Below are positions 23,208-35,767 of a stretch of DNA of 64,000 nucleotides, piece by piece (positions within the stretch are counted from its first letter, which is position 1; each line of letters starts with the position of its first letter). Origin of the DNA: Inia geoffrensis. Taxonomy: Eukaryota > Chordata > Mammalia > Artiodactyla > Iniidae. The stretch lies in contig CM070902.1 in NCBI GenBank assembly GCA_036417435.1, forward strand, positions 138,187,886 through 138,251,885. Direction: 5' to 3'. Both the position numbers and the translations under genes were made by a program. The notes beneath the pieces were generated by a model. The model was not told where the DNA came from, ran no database searches, and saw only the letters and a list, made by a program, of their open reading frames with translations.

Positions 23208-23330
23208 CACCTTTTTTTTTTCGCCACACTGTGCAGCTTGTGGGATCTTAGTTTCCCAACCAGGGATCGAACCCAGTCCCTTGGCAGTGAGAATGCAGGG
23301 TCCTAACTACTGGGTCACCAGGGAATTCCC
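23208..23330 (-). mobile_element. Short CHR-type SINE, reverse, with TSD
   Basis: Poly-T, 'cgccacactgtgcagcttgt', 'gggatcttagtttcccaacc', and the head complement ending 'caccagggaattccc'. The TSD core caaatattctt is at 23197-23207 and 23339-23349, with degenerate extension on both sides. Confidence 0.9.
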
Positions 23331-23810
23331 AAGACTGACAAATATTCTTTAGTTGAAACAATAGCTGTATTGAGTTGAATAAATAAAAAGAAATCCCTCT
23401 TGCAGACACATAGTACTGAAACCTCAGAATGAACACAAAGAAAAATTATAAAAAATACTAAAGAATTAAGACAGTATTTTTTTAAAGGCAATTAGAATGA
23501 TAGTTGACTTTTCATCAGTGATAATAGATTCAATAGAACATGAAATTTTTATCTTCAAAAAACAGACAAAAAATATTTTTCCAACTACTATTCTACAGTA
23601 GCTAAAATATCATTCAGGGCTGACAGAAAATTCAGACATTCAGAGATTTAGAGACTTTACTAGCTGTGATTAGCAAAGAACTACTAAATGATGCACATCA
23701 GCAAGAAAGAAATTAAAAGCAAAAGAAGGTATAGGATGCAAAAACTAATGATGAGGAAGTATATTATAATACATTTGTTGGAAAATCTAAATAAGCCTTT
23801 AAAACTTAAA

Positions 23811-24328
23811 GGAGAGGGGGTGGGTGGAGGGAAGGGCATAGGAAGAAGGCAGTCAAAAGGTACAAAATTCCAGTTATATAAGTAAGTGCTAGGGAATTCC
23901 CTGGCTGTCCATTGGTTAGGACTACACGCTTCCACTGCAGGAGGCCTGGGTTCGATCCGTTGTCAGGAAACTGAGACTGGGGAACTGAGATCCTGCAAGC
24001 CTCACAGCATGGCCATAAATAAATAAATGCTAGGGATATAATGTACAACATGATAAAGGTAATTGCACTGCTAAACATTATATTATGAAAGTTGTTAAGA
24101 GAATAAATCCTAAGAGTTCTCATCATAAGCTAAAAAAGTTTTTTTTCCTATTTCTTTAACTTTGTATCTATATGAGATGATGGATGTTCAATAAAATTAT
24201 TGTGGTCATAATTTCATGATGTATGTAAGTCAAATCATTATGCTGTACACCTCAAATGTGTACAGTGCTGTATGTCAATTATATCTCAATAAAATGGAGA
24301 TATCATTACTTATTTAAAAATAAAATTA
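23811..24328 (+). mobile_element. L1 3' UTR fragment with TSD
   Basis: From the G-rich 3' UTR text 'ggagagggggtgggtggagg' to 'gtcaattatatctcaataaa'. It parallels the cetartiodactyl L1 3' end also seen at 25740-25955. The flanking TSD aaaacttaaa is at 23801-23810 and 24329-24338. It carries a SINE at 23896-24027. Confidence 0.75.
23896..24027 (+). mobile_element. Short CHR-type SINE with TSD
   Basis: 'attccctggctgtccattgg', 'cacgcttccactgcaggagg', 'gttcgatccgttgtcaggaa', ending 'cagcatggccataaataaat'. The TSD tgctaggga is at 23887-23895 and 24028-24036. It is nested inside the L1 fragment. Confidence 0.92.
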
Positions 24329-24870
24329 AAAACTTAAAAATGTAAAAGGAAACTCCCTTTAAGAAGAAAGAAAAGGAATAAATAAAATTCCACCAATCCA
24401 AAAGGAGACAGGCCTGAAAAATAAATAAATAAAACCCACTAAGTAACATGGCAGGCATAAGTCTCAACATATCATTAATCATGATATCAGTAACACCAAA
24501 CTAACCAGTTAAAACATAAAGACACCTGATGGAAACAAACAAAAATAAACCCAAAGAAGGAGTTCTTTCTCACATAAGAGTCACACTTAAAGCAAATTGA
24601 CAGAAAAAGATTAAATATAGTGGCAGGGGAAAATACATAGCAGACAACTACTAGTCAAAAGAAAGATGAAGTAGTAATTTTAATATTAGATAATATATAA
24701 TTTGGAAAAACAAATATTAGTAGGATTAAGGGAGAGTGCTACTTATTAGCTAAGAGAAAAGAAAGTAAGAAACAAATCTCAACAACAATAATCAAGGAAA
24801 TGAAAATCAAAACCATAATAATACCACCTGACACCTGTCAGAATGGCTATCATCAAAAAGACAACAAATA

Positions 24871-25125
24871 GGACTTCCCTGGTGGCACAGTGGTTAAGAA
24901 TCTGCCTGCCAATGCAAGGGACAGGGGTTCGATCCCTGGTCCGGGAAGATCCCTCCCACATACCGCAGGACAACTAAGCCTTTGAGCCGCAACTACTGAA
25001 GCCCGCGAGCCTAGAGCCTGCGCTCCACAAGAAGAGAAGCCACCGCCTGCTGCAACTAGAGAAAGCCTGCACACAGCAACGAAGACCCAAAACAGCTAAA
25101 AATAAATAAATAAAAATAATTTTTA
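24871..25125 (+). mobile_element. CHR-1 SINE, internal-deletion form, with 16-base TSD
   Basis: Head 'ggacttccctggtggcacag', B-box-like ggttcgatccc, body with 'gagccgcaactactgaagcc', end 'gaagacccaaaacagctaaa' and an (AAAT)n tail. The TSD aaaaagacaacaaata is exact at 24855-24870 and 25126-25141. Confidence 0.97.
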
Positions 25126-25433
25126 AAAAAGACAACAAATAACAAGTCTTGGCAAGAATGTAGAGAAAAGGGAACTCTGAAGTACTGTTGGTGGGATTGT
25201 ATATTGGTGCAGACACTATGGAAAACAGTATGGAGGTTCCTCAAGATATTAAAAATGAAACTGCTATATGATCCAGCAATTTCACTTCTGAGTATTTATC
25301 CAAAGGAAAAAAAAAACTAATTTGAGAAAAATACATGTACACCAATGTTCATTGCAGCATTATTTACAATAGCCAAGATACGGAATAGGCCTAAGTGTCT
25401 ACTGATTGATGAATGAATAAAGAAGATGTGGCA

Positions 25434-25437
25434 TACA

Positions 25438-25478
<41 letters not shown>
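25434..25478. repeat. (CA)n microsatellite
   Basis: A CA run with one interruption (catacaca), in the L1 3' fragment where its consensus has a short CA-containing 'gtggtatacacaca'-type stretch. It is a growth of existing CA. Confidence 0.93.
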
Positions 25479-25483
<5 letters not shown>

Positions 25484-26065
25484 ATGGAATACTATTCAGC
25501 CATAAAAAGAATGAAATTTTGCCTTTTGCAGAAACATGATGGACCTAGAGAGAATTATGCTAAGTGTAAAGTCAGACAGAGAAAGACACGTAGTGTATGA
25601 TTTCATTTATATGTAGAGCCTGAAAAACAAAACAAAGAAACAAACAAAACAGAATGAAAAGAGACTCATAGATAAAGAGAACAAATGGTGGTAGCCAGAG
25701 GGGAGGGTATGAGAGAGGATGAAATAGGTAAAGAACATTAAGAGGCATAAACTTCCAGTTATAAAATAAGTAAGCCACAGGGATGTAATATACAGCATAA
25801 GGAATGTGGTCAATAATATTGTAAGAACTTCGTATGGGGACAGATCGTTAGTAGGCTTATCATGGTGATCATAATACATGCAAATGTCAAATCATTATGT
25901 AGTATACCTGAAACTAACATAATGTTATACATCAACTATATTCCAATAAAAAAGAAACAATTCACTAAAAAGATATAACAAACATAAGCCTATTTGGACC
26001 TAACAATATAACTTTGAAAATTTACCTAGTAGAAATGAACCAAATTACAAGAAAAAACAAAAAAA

Positions 26066-26330
26066 AAGGATCTCTCGAAAACTGCTAGATTGAGGTAAAA
26101 TGGCATGGTACGTTCAACTTACTCTCAAATGATTCAGAGAATAAATTAGATCTTAATCTAAACCTAGATATAAGCATAAATATAAATAATGTAGATATAA
26201 TAAATAAAGCAAGGGTGATAAAACATTAACATTTAATGAAAATGGTTGAAGAGAATATGGGACTTCTTTGTACTATTTTTGCAACTCTTTGGTAAGTCTG
26301 AAATCAAAAGTTTTTTAAAGTTTTACAAAA
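26066..26330 (+). mobile_element. L1ME-type 3' end
   Basis: 'atgggacttctttgtactat' and 'tttgcaactctttggtaagt' followed by 'ctgaaatcaaaagtttttta' match the L1ME-like 3' terminus also present at 3215-3690. Confidence 0.6.
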
Positions 26331-26334
26331 TACC

Positions 26335-26435
26335 AATGCTGGTGCTGCAACTGATTTCACTAATTAGACGTGCTGACTTAATAATTAGGGTGAGGTCCCA
26401 GTAATAACATTTATTTAAAGCTCCCAGGTGATTCT
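26335..26435. mobile_element. Possible hAT-type MER scrap
   Basis: 'gggtgaggtcccagtaataa' and 'aagctcccaggtgattctaa' resemble the inner half of a MER5B/MER20-like element. The outer half is not recognisable. Confidence 0.35.
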
Positions 26436-26439
26436 AACT

Positions 26440-27375
26440 TTTTTTTTTAACCCTGATAAATCAAGCATACAGAAAATAATTAAAGACAGAGAAGATTTGA
26501 ATGGCACAATTATCAAGCATAATCTGATAGGTATATTGAGCAAACAGGAAAAAGGGGCAAGATACTTAAAATGGGCACTTTACAAAAAAGGGTAATAAAC
26601 ATTTGAAAAAAGTGCTCAACTGTATTAGTCAACTGCTAAACACAAATTAAAACCACAATGAGAGACCACTGCATCCCCATCGTAATGGCGAAAATGGGAA
26701 AAATAATGTGAAGTATTGGAAAAGACTTGTCAAGCATCACTTGAGAGGGAGGGAGCTTGACGGAATTTGCTAAAGCTGGTTATATGCATACCTTACGACA
26801 CAGCAATTCTACTCCTGGGTATATACCCAACAGAAAAGCATATATATATTCATCAAAACACATATACAACAACCCTGATAGTAGCACTATTCATAGTAGG
26901 TAAAAACTGGGGTGGGGGGACCAAATGTTCAATAGTAGAGTAGATTTAAAAATCATGATAAATTCGTACAATGGAGTACTATACATCAATGATAATAAAT
27001 AAGCTGCAACTACAGACAGCAATACTGATGAAGTTCACAAATAGAATGTTGAATAAAAGACGGCAGACACACAAATAAGTCTTGCATGATTCCATTTATA
27101 GAAACTTCAAAACCCAGCAAAATCAATCCATAATGTGGGAAGTCAGGATAGTGGTTATTGTGAGAGGAGAAAGAGACTGGGAAGTCAATAATAGTGGCAA
27201 GGAGGGGGCCACTGTGGTGCTAATAATGATCTGGGTGCTGATACATGGGTGCTCCCATTCCGTGGAAATTCATCAAGCTGTACACTTAGGATGTATGCAC
27301 TTCTCTCTAGATAGCATACGTCAACAAAATGTTCACCTAAAAGTTAAAGCACACATTATTTTCACTTTTGAAAAT
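26440..27375 (+). mobile_element. Old L1, ORF2 tail and 3' UTR
   Basis: 'cagcaattctactcctgggt', 'acccaacagaaaagcatata' and 'ttgcatgattccatttatag' are ORF2-tail text. 'ctgggtgctgatacatgggt' and 'catcaagctgtacacttagg' are 3' UTR. It is diverged and non-coding. Confidence 0.8.
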
Positions 27376-27845
27376 TATTATTTGAAAAAATGATTCAAGG
27401 TTATCCAACATAAAAATATAGGGAAAACATGTTATAGAGGTGAGGACATTAATCACTATAAACATCATGTTATTTTTCTGGAAAAAAAAAAGATATGAAG
27501 AGAACTTGCGTTCCTGAAATTGAAGCTATATACTCTTTTCAATCATCCATGAAATATTTATAAAACTGACCAGGAAGGATGTGTCAACAAATTCCACCGA
27601 ATAAACATACAGACGAGGTTCTCTGACCATAATGCCATTAAGTAATATATGCTCATTGTATAAAATTTAGAAAATAAAACAAAAAAAGTAAATTAAAATT
27701 GGCTACACTCTCATAATCCAGACATTTCCACTCAATATTTTAGTGCATATACTTCCTGTTTTATCTATGTATATTTTAATGTGGTTGAAATCATTCTGTA
27801 TATATTCTTACCTTCTCTCTCCTCTTTAAAATGATTGACAGCTAC
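27376..27845. other. Old repeat-derived DNA, partly L1-like
   Basis: 27600-27640 ('gaggttctctgaccataatg') resembles L1 ORF2. 27645-27800 resembles a dispersed mammalian repeat that I cannot name. Confidence 0.35.
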
Positions 27846-28859
27846 AATGGATTACCATGGAGGTTACCCAGAAAACAAGGGGGTGGGATACAATTTTCCT
27901 CTTTATAATGAAGACTAAGGGTTTCCTGCCAGAGGACGAATCCTTTGAGCATATTCTGAACTGTATTTATTGCTGTAAACAACAATCACAAGCACTGTTC
28001 TTCACAGTTTATATTCAGGGACCTGTGACTGCCCTCAAGTAGCTTACCATCAGGTTAGGATAACAGTGTCATTTTTCAACCTCCCAACCTTCAAGCGTCC
28101 CTCCCTCCCATTACACAATAGCTCCTTGCTTAGCCTTTGGTGAGTTCTCATGCTGCACAGTTCAGGTGAGAGACCATTCTTGCCTCCTCCAACTCCAACC
28201 TTCCACTGCAAAAACCAAAGCAGCCAGATCCTCACATAATTTAGGCTTGGCTCAGAAGACCCTCTCTTCTGGAACATTCATTCTTGAGCAAGTAGCACAC
28301 AGACGGAGGAGCAGTTGGTGGATATTCTTCCCACACAGCTACACCAGCTTGTGGACCAAGCTCCTACTGAGAGACCGTGCTGGGTTTCTCATGACACAGC
28401 TTTCCAAGCCAGGTGATGCCTGCCCACTTCAACCCCTAGCCCTCCAGCCTCCCGTTGATCCTGTGAGCCCCCTGTGTCCTTCTGGCAAAGTGTCTTTTCA
28501 CTTAAGCTAGCTGGCCAACAAATACCCAGTCTGAAACCCGACTGTAAGTAAATAACAAAAAGAACTCAGTCCAGAGGGATGAGAATGCCGCACAGTCAGA
28601 GCAGGACAGTCAGATGGAGAGATGTGGGGACGCCTCAAGGAATCTGTGGAAACTCAGGGGATGACAGGCACTGAGGTTTGTGGGGTCAGACCAAAGCCAC
28701 CGTGGCGCCTCTAGACTCCCCTGCAGTCTATCATCAATAGGCTGGAAGTGGAATTTGATTTTCAGCAGCTTTTATATTGTTACTCCTCCCCAATAAGAAT
28801 GGAAAGAATTATGTCAGGTAAAAAGGTAAATTTTATTTAAATTTTTTTTCTACATTGAA
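27846..28859. other. Single-copy stretch, nothing recognised
   Basis: No exon or repeat was identified. Short open frames near 28166-28510 carry no known motif. Confidence 0.4.
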
Positions 28860-28990
28860 AATGATAAACATTGCTAAGATAAACTAAAGACCTAAACAGT
28901 GGAGATATATATCATCTCAATATGGTCAATATGTCAATTCTATCCCCAAATGATCTATAGATTTAATGAAATCCCAATCAACTGCCAATA

Positions 28991-28992
28991 GT

Positions 28993-29024
<32 letters not shown>

Positions 29025-29035
29025 CTGTGTGTGTG
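28991..29035. repeat. (GT)n microsatellite
   Basis: A GT run with two interruptions, followed by a GA-rich tail (gagagaaagagagagag), inside L1 ORF2. Confidence 0.93.
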
Positions 29036-29714
29036 AGAGAAAGAGAGAGAGAATTGGCAAGCTGATTCTAAAATTTATTTGGTAATGGAAAAGATCTAGT
29101 ATACCCAGGAAAATCTTGAAGGATAACATTGGAAGATTTTCACTAGAAGATATCAAGATTTATTATAAAGCTACAGTAATCAAGACAGCATTGTTTTGAC
29201 ACAGGGATATTCAAATAGATCCATGGAACAGAACTGAGAGCCCAGAAACAGACATACACATATACATTACTTTGTTTATGACAAAGGCACTCCTGCAATT
29301 CAGTGAAGGAAAGAATCATCCTTTCAACAAATAGTCCTGGATCGTTTCTATTTCTATATGGGAAAAATAAACTTTGACCCTCTATTTAACATAAAAATTA
29401 ATTCAAAATAGATTATAGATCTTTATGTGAAAGGTGAAGCAATGAAGTTTCCAGAAGAAAACATAGAAGAATATTTTTATGACATTAAGTCCAAGAATTA
29501 AGTAGAGCACGAAAGGCAACAACCATTAAAAATAAAGTTGGTCAATTGAACTACATTAAAGTTAGGAAACTTGTCATCACCAAAAGATGCCATTGAGAGA
29601 GCGAAGAGGAAAACCACAGATTGACAGGTGTTCACAATACATTATTTGACAAAATATTAGAATCCAGAATATGTAGTGAGCTCCAATGAATAGAAAAAGA
29701 CAATCCAATTTTTA

Positions 29715-30048
29715 TTTTGTTATTATTTATTTATTTAAATAAATTTATATATTTATTTATTTTGGCTGCGTTGGGTCTTTGTTGCTGCTCACGGGCTTTC
29801 TCTGGTTGTGGCGAGCGGAAGCTACTCTTCGTTGCGGTGCATGGGCTTCTCGTTGCAGTGGCTTCTCTTGTTGCAGAGCACGGGCTCTAGGTGCGTGGGC
29901 TTCAGTAGTTGCAGCACATGGGCTGAGTAGTTGTGGCACACAGGCTTAGTTGCTCCGCGGCATGTGGGATCTTCCCGGACCAGGGCTCGAACCCGTGTCC
30001 CCTGCATTGGCAGGCGGATTCTTAACCACTGAGCCACCGGGGAAGCCC
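29715..30048 (-). mobile_element. CHR-1 SINE, long form, reverse, with 14-base TSD
   Basis: TTTA-rich start, 'ttggctgcgttgggtctttg', full body, and the head complement 'gagccaccggggaagccc'. The TSD caatccaattttta is exact at 29701-29714 and 30049-30062, within L1. Confidence 0.97.
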
Positions 30049-30895
30049 CAATCCAATTTTTAAATGAGCAAAAGACTTCAACAAGCACTTTGCAAAAGAG
30101 ACTATCCAAATGGCCAATAAGCACACGAAGATTATTTCACATCAGTACCACATCAGGAGATGCCAATTAAAATCACAATAAAATTCTATTACACACCCAC
30201 AGGAATGACTAAAATTAATAGACCAGTGAGGCAAAGTATTGACAAAGACGTTGAACAACTAGTACATTCATACTTCACTGGTGAGAATGTAACTGACTAC
30301 AACCATTTTGGAAAACTCTTTGGCAATCTCTACTCTAGCTAAACTAAGCTTACTCTAGGCCCCAGCAATCCTACTGCTAGGTATACAGTCGAGAGGAATG
30401 AGCTTGCCCACAAAAAGACATGTACAAGAATTTCCATAGCAGCTTAATTCAAAAGAGTCAAAACCTGGAAATAACTCAAGTGTCCATCAATAGTGGAATG
30501 GATAGATTATGCAACATTTGTACCATAGAAAAACATACAAAAATAAAAAATAACTGCTACCACACACAGCACAAAAGAGTCTCATAGACATGAGAGATAA
30601 GCAAAGAAAAGCGAACACTGAAGGGTACTTGTTGTATGATTCCATTCATATGAATTTCAAGAACAGGGAAAACTAATCCATGGTGATAGAAGCCATTGAA
30701 GTCATTTCGTCTGTGGCAGCAGTTGGTATTAACAGGGAAGCAGCATTAGAGAACATTAGAGAGCTTCTGGGACGTGAAAATATTTCATCTCCTGATCTAG
30801 GAGGTCAAATATGTACGTATCTGTGTGTTATGCAAAAATTCTCTGGGTTATACAATTGAAATCTGTCCTCCTCAGTGTGTAAGTACATATATATA

Positions 30896-31737
30896 TATAC
30901 ACACATACATATAAAAATTTTCAAGGAACAAACTCTTTGAGATAAGAATCTATTACACCTCAGTTTATAGAATAATTCTAGTCTAGCTCTAGATAATAGA
31001 TAAATGGGAAGAAAAATGGAAAACTTTTCTGGGAAAAATATGGTGGATGCAGGAACTGCAAAAAGTTCATTTTTAACTTAGTTCATGCCACTTGTCTCTG
31101 GCAAACTTCCACACAATCCCCAGAATTTGCAGAGAACTCTTGTAAACTACCCACTGATGGGTACAAAATAGGTCAATAGTGAAACTCCAGCTCAGGGAGA
31201 GCAACTTAGTTTCAAAGGAAAATGAGCCTCTGCAGAAAGAAAGTTGTAGGGAAATAAAGGAAACGGTCAAACTTCAACAGAGTTTTTGAATTGGGGTGGG
31301 GGGGTATGTGGTGGGGAGGAGGAGGGAGTCTTCCAGGACCCTCCATCCTAATATCTGAGCTCCCCACTTTCCACTGCTAGAGCCAAGGCTGAGGTTGGAG
31401 GCATTGACCTTGGGCATTCTGAGGGAGTCAGGTGACGAGTCCCTCATCTTGCAGTGACAGGTGCATTTGAGCTATAGAAAGAAAGGGAGCGCATGGCAAG
31501 ACGATCAGTGTCGAGGTGTTGAATTTTGTGAATCAGTGGAAGAAATGAATTATTGCTCTCTGCAACTAAGGTGTGGCCAGCATGCCAGTGTATGATCATG
31601 GAGTATGTCCCAGTGTGGATGAAGCTCCCCAACATAGAAAAGGGGGAAAAGATCCAGTCTAGAGCCAAGACAGGGCTCTCCCCTGGCCACCCTTGGCAAA
31701 GCTCTTCAAAATATTCTGGTGGAGTGGATTGCGGGTT
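30896..31737. other. Single-copy stretch, nothing recognised
   Basis: Starts with AT-microsatellite-like text (atatatat, near 30888) then shows no known family. A G-rich run (gggtggggggg...) lies near 31290-31330. Confidence 0.4.
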
Positions 31738-31798
31738 ATCATCACCATCACTGTCACGGCCACGACCACCGCCACCATCATCATCATTACCACCATCA
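31738..31798. repeat. (CAY)n trinucleotide-like run
   Basis: An imperfect run of catcac/cat/cac triplets (31739-31798). It gives a His/Thr/Ile or, in reverse, Asp/Gly-rich frame, which is compositional. Confidence 0.8.
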
Positions 31799-31965
31799 AT
31801 AGCTAACTGTGCTAAAGGTTTTACATACATTTCTCATTTAATCTTCAGTAGTCCTGCACATATGGAGTACTATTATTATCCCTATTTTACATATGAGGAA
31901 ACTAAGGCTTAGAGAGTGGAAGTAATTTGCTCCAGGTCAACACAGCTAGTTAACACCAGAACGAC
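31799..31965 (-). mobile_element. MIR SINE relic, reverse
   Basis: 'ttctcatttaatcttcagta', 'actattattatccctatttt', 'acatatgaggaaactaaggc' and 'ccaggtcaacacagctagtt' are the classic reverse MIR sequence. Confidence 0.85.
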
Positions 31966-34316
31966 CTCCTAGTTAGACCTGTCTGAGCTGTCGCCACACC
32001 CCACTTGCAGAAGTTGGTCCAGCCCGGTGGAGGTATGGACTCTTCCTTTGAGGCTGTTCCCAGTCCAGGGTCGTGGCTCTGAGACAGGAAGGTTGACAGG
32101 GTCGGAAGGTGAGGGCAAGATCATGCCTAGTAGCTGAGGTGTCTTCAGTCCTGGCCAGTTAGTGGCAGAGCTGCGCTAGTGCTTCTCTGTTGCTGTGTCC
32201 TGGGCTTTGATAAAAGGATGAAAGTAAGTGGAGATTTGGCAGCGTTAAGGATGGATTTCAACCTGATTGCCTGTGCAGTGAGTACACAGAGGGGGGCCTG
32301 GGCAAAGGGCACCCGGGGGAATGGGGAAGAAGGTATCCAGGACAGGAAGTGACCCTGTGGGTAGAGGAAACATTCCAACAGATGCTGCCTCAAGTTAGCT
32401 GATTAGACTTCAAACAACAAACAGGACTGATGAGAAAGTTTTGTGCTTATGATAAAAGGAAGAGATGGCACAGAATCGAATACCATAATTCCAGAAAGAA
32501 AAAGAAAACCACATTGTTATCTAAGAGAAAGGCTGGGGAAGGTGAGGGAGGACAAGACCATTTCCTCAAAGGCAATGGACCAACTGCACATTCTCAGCCT
32601 CCCCAACTCCCTACCTTTAGCCTGGGAAACCACGGAGCCCCTGCCCTGTAGCTCTCCGAAGTAGGTACCCCAACCCTCTCTCCAGACTCCGATGTGCCAG
32701 TGTCCACACTTAGTGACATGGGGAAAACCAAAGTACGGATTTATGGTGGTTAACAAGACAACCTAAATGGTATTTCTAAATATTTGCCAGTCGCCTGCTA
32801 TCAATCACTCAGTTCCTAAGTGAAACCAAAGCAGAACTACCTCTGTCTTCCAAGGCATGAATGGAAAGCCAGAGTCCCATGCAAAAATAGTTTAATTTTT
32901 TAATATGTGTATTGTGTAGAAAAATTCATTCTTCACCTATCTTAAGGTGGAGCTAAGTAGAAGTCATGACTGTTACTGATATAATTCTTTTTCATTATGT
33001 ACAATTCATTAACTTCATAATCTATCAAACTATTGCCATGTGAAGGGTCTCCCCGTAGAACTAGTGACAGTCTGGATTGGAAGTGAGTAGACACTGCAAA
33101 GCGTCACATTCCTGCCTTCACCCCGCCCCCTCTTCTCTCCACATCTAAACCCCGCCCTTTCCTCCTGGCCTAGCTCCATCCCTACCTCCTCGGTGGGGCT
33201 TCCCCAGGACGGAAATTCAGTCATTGTCTCTGCGATGAGGCCACTGACCCAGAAATGAAAGATGGGAGAGAAGGTTGGACCGAGGGCACCTGATGGATTT
33301 GGGAAAGGGCGTACTTTTCTGTATGAATGTTCTTTTGATGTAAAAAAAAAAAGTTAACCATGATCATGTTAACTGATAGTCTTAATGACGCTTTGACTGT
33401 AAACGCAAAAGTAGACCAAGGCTCTGCAATCTCATCAGATTTCTGTTCTGAATGGCTGTCTGATGATTCAAACCTTTCAAAGTCATCCTAGAATGTATGG
33501 ATTCCTAAATGCACTTGCAGACTTCTAGGGGGTCTATGGCCTACAGTTTGAAAAACACTGCCCTGGATCACATGTTAAAAACCCCACTGGGATTGGGGAT
33601 TACAGTAGAACTCAGCAGTGTTGTAGGTCCCAGTAGGTTGACACAGACCACGTGAACGGTGCGTCAGGAGCTGTGCGGGGAGGGGTCTCGGCACACCCCC
33701 AGAACCCTGCCCCTCTGAGAGTCAAGTGTCTTCTGTGGTGACACCTCCACCACACAGGCACTTTCTCACGCCTTCCCTTTTCTGCAGGCTGGAACAAAAG
33801 CTCCCATCTAACTCCACGCAAGGAAGCGGAAACAAGCCAAGGTCACATGGTCACGTGGGCCTGATTAGAGCTAAGTTTGTCTCACCTTCAAGCTTGAGAG
33901 TCTTCCTTGTGGTAGCAGAAGCAATTTGATCTCCTCCAGGTATTGCGTTTCTCAGTGTCAGGCCTCTCAGGGGAAAACCAACCAAAGGAAAAAGCGCTCC
34001 TTCCCGCAATGACACTGGGTTTCCACTTCCAGGGTTAGTACATTGAGTGTCCTCCAGGGAACATGGAAGGGAAGGCCTGGTAGAGATGAGAGCTCACCCC
34101 CTTCACCCACCAGGCCACTGGATGCTTCAGGAATCCACTGTCCGGTCAGCCCGCACACTTCATTGTTGGGGAGGGGAGAAAAGTGCTGTCCTGAGAGACA
34201 TGTTTGCTCATCGACACAATGCGGGCTCCATAAGAGCCTCAGTCAAGACCCTGCTACCATGGCTGCCTATTCATTTAGTGTCAATACAAACATCTTCACT
34301 CCTCTGTGTGACTGCA
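31966..34316. other. Long single-copy stretch, no gene supported
   Basis: No domain-bearing frame or known repeat, except a hAT-like scrap near 33510-33580 ('gggggtctatggcctacagt', 'ttgaaaaacactg'). There are short open frames in several phases only. Confidence 0.4.
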
Positions 34317-34370
34317 TGTGCACACACACACACACACAAATGCACACGCACACACACACGTACACACAGG
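34317..34370. repeat. Imperfect (CA)n microsatellite
   Basis: CA-rich run with aaatg, cg and gt interruptions. Confidence 0.9.
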
Positions 34371-35767
34371 CTAAGTTACATTTCATAAGATGAGATAAGA
34401 CACCCTCTTTTCAAGATCTTTTTGTCAATGACCTGGATGATTGAGGTACGTGAGAGAATCATTACAGTGAACTAAATAGTGTTTTGGGTGCTATCAAGGA
34501 AGTCTTTGATCCTCTGTGATGCTGTTAGGAAGTCTGTAGTAGGCTTTCCATGAATGGTGTTCCAGGCACACAGTATGCTTGATGAGAACACAGCAACTCC
34601 TTGGGATGTCCTGGTTCTCAACATAAACTTCCAAACTCACCACAATGATGCACGTGGCCGTGGTGTCTGCGGTAACGGTGTCAGAGCAGGGAGATGATAA
34701 CACCACGAGGAAACCAGCTTCTTGGCAGGAAGGGAGCAGTTCCAAGCAGGTGCCTTCAGATAATGTTCCAGGCCCATTTGGGGGAGAAAAGAAAGGAAAG
34801 AAAGAAGCAGATGCATCCCTGCCTTGGAAAATCAGGAAGTGGTCATCTCTGGTTCGAGGTAAAAAGTGGCAGAACAGAAGTCATGGAGGGAGACGGTTCT
34901 GGGAGAGCAGCTTGGCCAGCCTGCTGCCATTGCAGAGAAAGCCTGCGGGCAACTGATTCCATCGCTATTTTAAATTCTGATGATGGTAAGCCGAGAAAAA
35001 GGCCACAGTTAGGGGACTGGGTACGGGAGTAGGGAATCTGAGCTCAAAAGAGGAAGATTGGTATTTCTACTCTTTATATGCCCCCAAACTGAATGTAAAT
35101 TAGGTGACCCAAGTGGTCTACATGCTAAGAAATAGCCTTAGGCTCTATAGTTTTGATTTTTTAAATAGGTTTTCAGTCTATAGTAAGTACCTTAAGAGAG
35201 ATTGTAAATTTAAGAACAACAAATTGTAAAATAAGTGGTCACATAATAGTGTTTTCAGTGTTTATTTTTCTCATCATAAAATGAATACACAGGAAACTGG
35301 ATAATCAGAACCATTTTAAATACATGGCCAGTCCCTTAGCTTCCTCATGTCCTGCTGCCTGGCCGACCTGGCTGTGCCCTGCAGGGTGGCCCAGGGTCTC
35401 CAGCGTCTGCTGTGCTGATCTCACAGGCCCCAAACCGAGGGGTCAGGTGCATGTGGTGGGTGAGAGCGCCTTGTCTCTCCATCAAAGCTGAGTCAAAGCT
35501 CTGCCTAGGCCTGCCCCTCCCCACTGCAGGCGGCCCGACTGCAGCTGAGGACTGTGGCTCCTCTGAGCTGCGTGAAGAAAGGCTTCATTGTAGAAGGTTT
35601 GATCCCAAATTCCAATTAGGCAACTGCTCCGTTTTTCCTCACTCCCTTGCATTCTTCTGTCTCTCCCTCATTCATGTTTGAAATCACGTTAACCTGCTAC
35701 GTTGAATGAAAGGGCTCTCTCATTGCTCGTTCTCATAGGGTGCCTCTAAATGAGAGGTTACCTGGGG
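34371..35767. other. Single-copy stretch, no gene supported
   Basis: Overlapping frames at 34645-35032 contain no recognised domain. The remainder is unassigned. Confidence 0.4.

Larger units (their letters stand above)
24770..25955 (+). mobile_element. Younger L1 3' end (ORF2 C-terminus plus 3' UTR)
   Basis: It starts in 'atcaaggaaatgaaaatcaa', passes 'ccagcaatttcacttctgag' and 'ggaatactattcagccataa', and ends 'catcaactatattccaataa' with an A-rich tail. It is better preserved than the host L1 but frame-broken. A CHR-1 SINE (24871-25125) and a CA run (25434-25478) lie inside it. Confidence 0.85.
22850..26065 (+). mobile_element. Old L1 relic (5'/ORF1 region into ORF2 endonuclease), broken by two L1 inserts
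   Basis: Host segments are about 22850-23800 (ORF1-side text, 'gaaaatttaagagaccaaga', 'aagctctaacatgttccaaa'), 24339-24769 (start of the ORF2 endonuclease region: 'agtaacaccaaactaaccag', 'gagtcacacttaaagc') and 25956-26065 ('aaaaagatataacaaacata', 'acctaacaatataac'). Two younger L1 3' fragments and a SINE separate them. No frame survives. Confidence 0.6.
28860..30895 (+). mobile_element. Old L1, ORF2 C-terminal half and 3' UTR
   Basis: 28890-29700 is ORF2 text ('tttaatgaaatcccaatcaa', 'ggaacagaactgagagccca', 'cctttcaacaaatagtcctg', 'ccatatgggaaaaataaact'-like). 30062-30890 continues to 'aatggatagattatgcaaca', 'ttgtatgattccattcatat' and 3' UTR. A CHR-1 SINE (29715-30048) and a GT run interrupt it. 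There are many stops. Confidence 0.82.

Noticed and set aside
24855..25141. Direct repeats with a spacer, resembling a CRISPR-type unit
   Set aside because: The two copies are the target-site duplication of a SINE. There is no array of regular repeats and spacers anywhere in the window.
31444..31830. Asp/Gly-rich 128-residue minus-strand frame
   Set aside because: The rich segment is the CAY trinucleotide run and part of a MIR.
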